From NCBI GenBank assembly GCA_965153455.1, contig OZ234498.1, positions 124,001-188,000 of the forward strand: a stretch of DNA of 64,000 nt. The letters are read 5' to 3'. Every line of letters starts with the position of its first letter. Positions within the stretch are counted from its first letter, which is position 1. The position numbers were made by a program, and so were the translations under genes. This document shows, one piece after another, positions 60,715 through 64,000 of the stretch. The notes below the pieces were generated by a model. That model had not been told where the DNA came from and made no database searches. It was given only the letters and a program-made list of their open reading frames with translations. The stretch comes from Sphagnum compactum (Eukaryota; Bryophyta; Sphagnopsida; Sphagnales).

Positions 60715-63028
60715 GATCAAAAACTTTCCCTCTGCAGAGTCATAATGCTGCCAATTTACAAGATGGAGTCATGAGAAATACAAACCATCTGCACACAAAT
60801 ACTGCATTTGAGGGAAAGAGGAAGGTGTGCTAATTGGACTGAACATGCTGAAACCCATTGCCACTGTTTTAGATTTCACTTGACAAAACACAGTCATTTT
60901 TCACAACTGAGAACTTTGTACACAAAAGCTTACCTTGCATTATGTACAATACTCTCCCCAAGTAAGAATTATTGGAACCCTAGGCCATTCCAAGGCCAGA
61001 GTTCTGCCCTTGAACCATCTAGTCTTAGAAGGTCCCCCCTCAAATTTTTCCTGATCAAGTCTACTGGTGCAGCTGATGTTGACGTGTTCTGGATGATTCC
61101 TTGATGATGGTGGGTGACAAGTGCAGCATCATGAACCCAGTTATGCAGCCAATTTTCCCATTTTTTAGTCAGTTCAATCTATGGTGCTTACCACTCTTGC
61201 TGACATATTTTTGCATGTCCATTATAATGTTTGAGGCATTCCTCTCTGTGTACTTCTTAACGGCAACTGCACCAGTTCACCATGGTAGAAGGAGAAAGTT
61301 CAGTGCCTTCTACATGCAACATCTGAGCATGTACCAGAATTACATCCAGTTTCTATATTGTCTTGGCAGAGCAAAGTTCAGAGCTTGATAGCAACCTTCA
61401 GAATGCATTAGTTATGCATATGCTATTGATGAAGTGTCATTTAAAGTAATCATGTTTTTGTGAGTGGCCAAACACAGAGGACCATAAGAACAGGAAAGAA
61501 AAAATTGTCAAGTACTTGATTCACAACAAATTTGAACCCTTCTGCACAACAGAGCTGCCGAATTAGAGAGAGAGAGCACATGGATGATTCAGCTGCTCGA
61601 CACGGCGAACAAGATCGATAATAGTGGGTAGAAATCGGAGGATAATTCCAAGACACCAGAACGAAGAGGGACACCAGCGAACAGCAGCGAGAACGCATAC
61701 TCCTGTTGGATTTGCTTCCCCAACTCGTACACGGGCTGCCGGATCCCCACTATTCCATTACCACGGTCTCAATCTGGAAGCTGACAAATCTCACACGTTT
61801 GTGCCATTCGTTTCGCAGCAACAATCTGCTTCCCTGCCTTTGAATTGCATACACAGGCCATGAGTTCTCGGGTACGTTGCTCCACCCACCCATCGGGTTC
61901 TAGGGATGTTTGGATTGCGTACGAGCTCTTAGAAATGAAATTGAAAGGAAAGCGCTGGGCGAAGGGTCGAAAGTACTTATAGTTGTTGAGAACAGAACAA
62001 GATTTACGGGCTAACGGGTGATGGGACCTTCTGTTGCAGAGGAGTGCACGGGAACCGCCTCCGAACCCCTCCATGGCCGGAGCAGAATCGGGACAATCTT
62101 TTCTGTCCATTTCTGTCACCGACCCTGTGAAGCTTGGCGCTTGAGTTAAGCCTATATCTCATATCGTGTGAGCACAAAGGTATGCGAGTGAGCTTGTCCG
62201 TCCTAATCTTGCAGCTGATCAGTTATGTTACCGTGAAAAACTTGTCACCAAGGAATGATTGATTTGCAAACGTTATCAAGTGGATCCCAAAGACATCAAG
62301 TGTCCTCTTCAACGGTGGGAAAACACGAAGCCATGTTTCCTACCATTGAATTTTTTGGCTCATCAAATCTTAGGCATTGTAGGGTCACCAATTGAAAAAA
62401 AAGAATTTTTTCTTTAAAAAGCATATTTACAAACCTAAGGAGATGTTGTTTACAATAAAAAAAAAACTTAAAAAAAATAATTTCTGTGAACAAAAATTGG
62501 GCAAATGATCTTAGAGATGAATGTAAATTGCATTCAAATTTAGCAAAGTTAATTCAAACATAGTTAGGTTTCAAAGAGGAGTTTTGAAGGTTCATTTGAA
62601 CAGATGAAATAGTGAACATATAAAATGTTGAAAAGAAATTTTTAAAATTCAATATTTTTTGTGCAATTTTGTTATTTTTAAACATTAAAAATAAATATTT
62701 GAGATAATAAAATTTATAGTAACCGATATGTGAAAACTGGCTTTGAAGACTGATTGGTACAAAATGTCTGAGAACCAACACTTTGAAACCCGGGTGAATT
62801 TTTTGCAAATTTTTGAAACCCTGCCTGGGTCTTTAAAAGATGAAAATAAAAATTTAAAAAAGAACTGGGTCGGGTCTTTCAAAACATTCTAATACCTGGA
62901 CTCGGCGGTTCTCAAAAAACTAGAGAACCGTCCAACACCGGTCTCAACGAGCAAAATTAGGAGCTATATTGCATGTAGAGAACAGACATATCAGACACCA
63001 AAACTATCGGTGTTGGTTTGCGAATTAT
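60715..63028. other. Intergenic, no gene seen
   Basis: Several open frames of 60-116 codons occur on both strands (for example 61769-62119 minus and 61101-61388 plus). None shows a recognisable domain or convincing splice structure. The stretch 61600-62150 is more GC-rich than its neighbours and could be the 5' part of an unseen gene. Confidence 0.4.
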
Positions 63029-63545
63029 TTAGCCATCCAGCTTCTCTCCTTCACACAAGCCATAGTACTGGGCACAAGTACCACATGAAAGAGGACATTT
63101 TTGGCCCACTGGCACATTATTGACCTCGTAACCTGTGCACTGATTTACTGGCATAAGTAGGACAATTGTCAGGATCAGAATCGACGCACCCAAGGGTGCA
63201 TGAAGGTACACGTTCGTTGCACCTTAGACCTGGATCGTTACCGGACCAATTTTCAGGTTGACAACCGCCAGTGACAAGGTTGTAACATTGACCCACAGAA
63301 GTCTGGCCTGCAATGGCATAAGTTCTTGAATCTTGGTCCGTTTCTGTGTAAAAACATTTGCCACCGATGGTAACTTCTGGATCGCCTGACGTAACCCCTG
63401 CTGACGCAGACCCAGAACAACCCGACGTCCACCCCATTGTCCCCGTGTTTGATAGGGGAATCCTACAACGAATGTCAGCATCCGGGCAATCGCCAATCGC
63501 CAAATGCACTAATGCAAATAGAACTAGCAACACAAGCGTCAACAT
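63029..63545 (-). pseudogene. Secreted Cys-rich protein with ShKT-like C-terminus, frameshifted
   Basis: The reading starts at the ATG at 63545, which opens a strong signal peptide (MLTLVLLVLFALVHLAIG). A Cys-rich mature region follows with about a dozen Cys (DCPDADIRC, GGKCFYTE, GQCYNLVTGGC, CTLGC). Near 63150-63165 the Cys spacing typical of an ShKT-type domain breaks, and its second half (ending CPLSCGTC) continues in another frame to a stop near 63029. One indel, or an unrecognised very short intron, would explain this. In the first frame the protein ends at 63117. ShKT-like modules occur in many non-toxic secreted and enzyme proteins, so no toxin function is implied. The in-frame ATG at 63668 would put a 41-residue non-hydrophobic leader ahead of the signal peptide and is less likely. 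Family and role are unknown. Confidence 0.55.
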
Positions 63546-63669
63546 GTTTCCGAATGCCAATTTGTCGAACCTCTTGTGCCCACTTGCAATGGTGCCGCGT
63601 AATGTGCGTCTCTCTTTGCATTCATCATTTGTGCCAAAAGCAATGAGGTTAGAAAATGCAATGATCAAG

Positions 63670-64000
63670 TTGGGGTTCTTTGAAGACCAGTCCTAAGCTT
63701 ATGAGAGTCGCTCACAAGGTGTCAGACCATCACGAATAGCACTGACTAGCTACCATGAATTAGACCCACTGACGCATTCACCAAAGGCTCCAATACCAAA
63801 CATTTGGAACACATTTGCATCCACCCATTGTTGGGCGAAGACTGCGCAAGTTAGAATTTATTCAAAAATTACATAGACAGTTGCAATACCTGACATGAGA
63901 GAGTTCCACAACTTTTTTCCTTTTCACCAACGTGGAGCTTCCAGAAAACTAACTTGAAGCGATTTGAACTCTCCTGCAACTCCCTCGTTCTTCTTCGTCT
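63670..64000. other. Window end, no gene seen
   Basis: Upstream of the Cys-rich gene on its strand, so it may include that gene's promoter. Nothing else is supportable. Confidence 0.35.

Noticed and set aside
61769-62119. 116-codon minus-strand frame
   Set aside because: No domain, and no splice partner or signal found; the GC-rich stretch alone is not evidence of a gene.

Overview
The window is nuclear DNA of a land plant. Introns are GT-AG with pyrimidine-rich acceptors, the DNA is AT-rich, and the genes include a bulb-lectin receptor kinase, a CYP72-clan P450, a plant-type sorting nexin 2 and NB-ARC-LRR immune receptors. Both NLRs carry an alpha/beta-hydrolase domain at the N-terminus instead of TIR, CC or RPW8. 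This 'HNL' architecture (hydrolase-NBS-LRR) is known mainly from liverworts, so a bryophyte, perhaps a liverwort, is my best guess. No species can be named from the sequence alone.

Layout. (1) 1-10.9 kb: copy 1 of a recent direct segmental duplication. It holds 580-bp repeat units in inverted arrays, a short Helitron-like element and an HNL gene that reads open through six inferred exons (about 1,210 codons, 20 LRR units). (2) 10.9-14.6 kb: non-coding DNA with two fold-back elements. (3) 14.6-18.6 kb: a G-type (mannose-binding-like) lectin receptor kinase. Its model is in frame throughout, but one splice donor reads AT where GT is expected. (4) 18.6-33.1 kb: AT-rich DNA with old tandem repeats and no gene I can recognise. 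(5) 33.2-38.0 kb: a CYP72-clan P450 with a destroyed acceptor site and Tyr in place of the heme-ligand Cys. (6) 38-41.7 kb: non-coding, with two possible tRNA-derived SINE heads. (7) 41.7-53.1 kb: copy 2 of the duplication. Its hydrolase exons are identical to copy 1 and its NB-ARC exon differs by two bases in 1,050. Its LRR array is longer (39 units) and is broken by a frameshift and two nonsense codons. (8) 53.1-64 kb: an unidentified minus-strand gene remnant, local duplications, a decayed SNX2 pseudogene and a secreted Cys-rich gene with a frameshift.

Taken together, this looks like an immune-receptor neighbourhood. The NLRs are thought to act inside the cell as nucleotide-switch sensors and the lectin kinase at the cell surface. 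It is an actively decaying locus: of the recognised genes only HNL copy 1 lacks an obvious lesion, and its LRR array ends exactly at the duplication breakpoint. Exon models rest on phase-matched splice sites and family resemblance. No transcript or database evidence was available.
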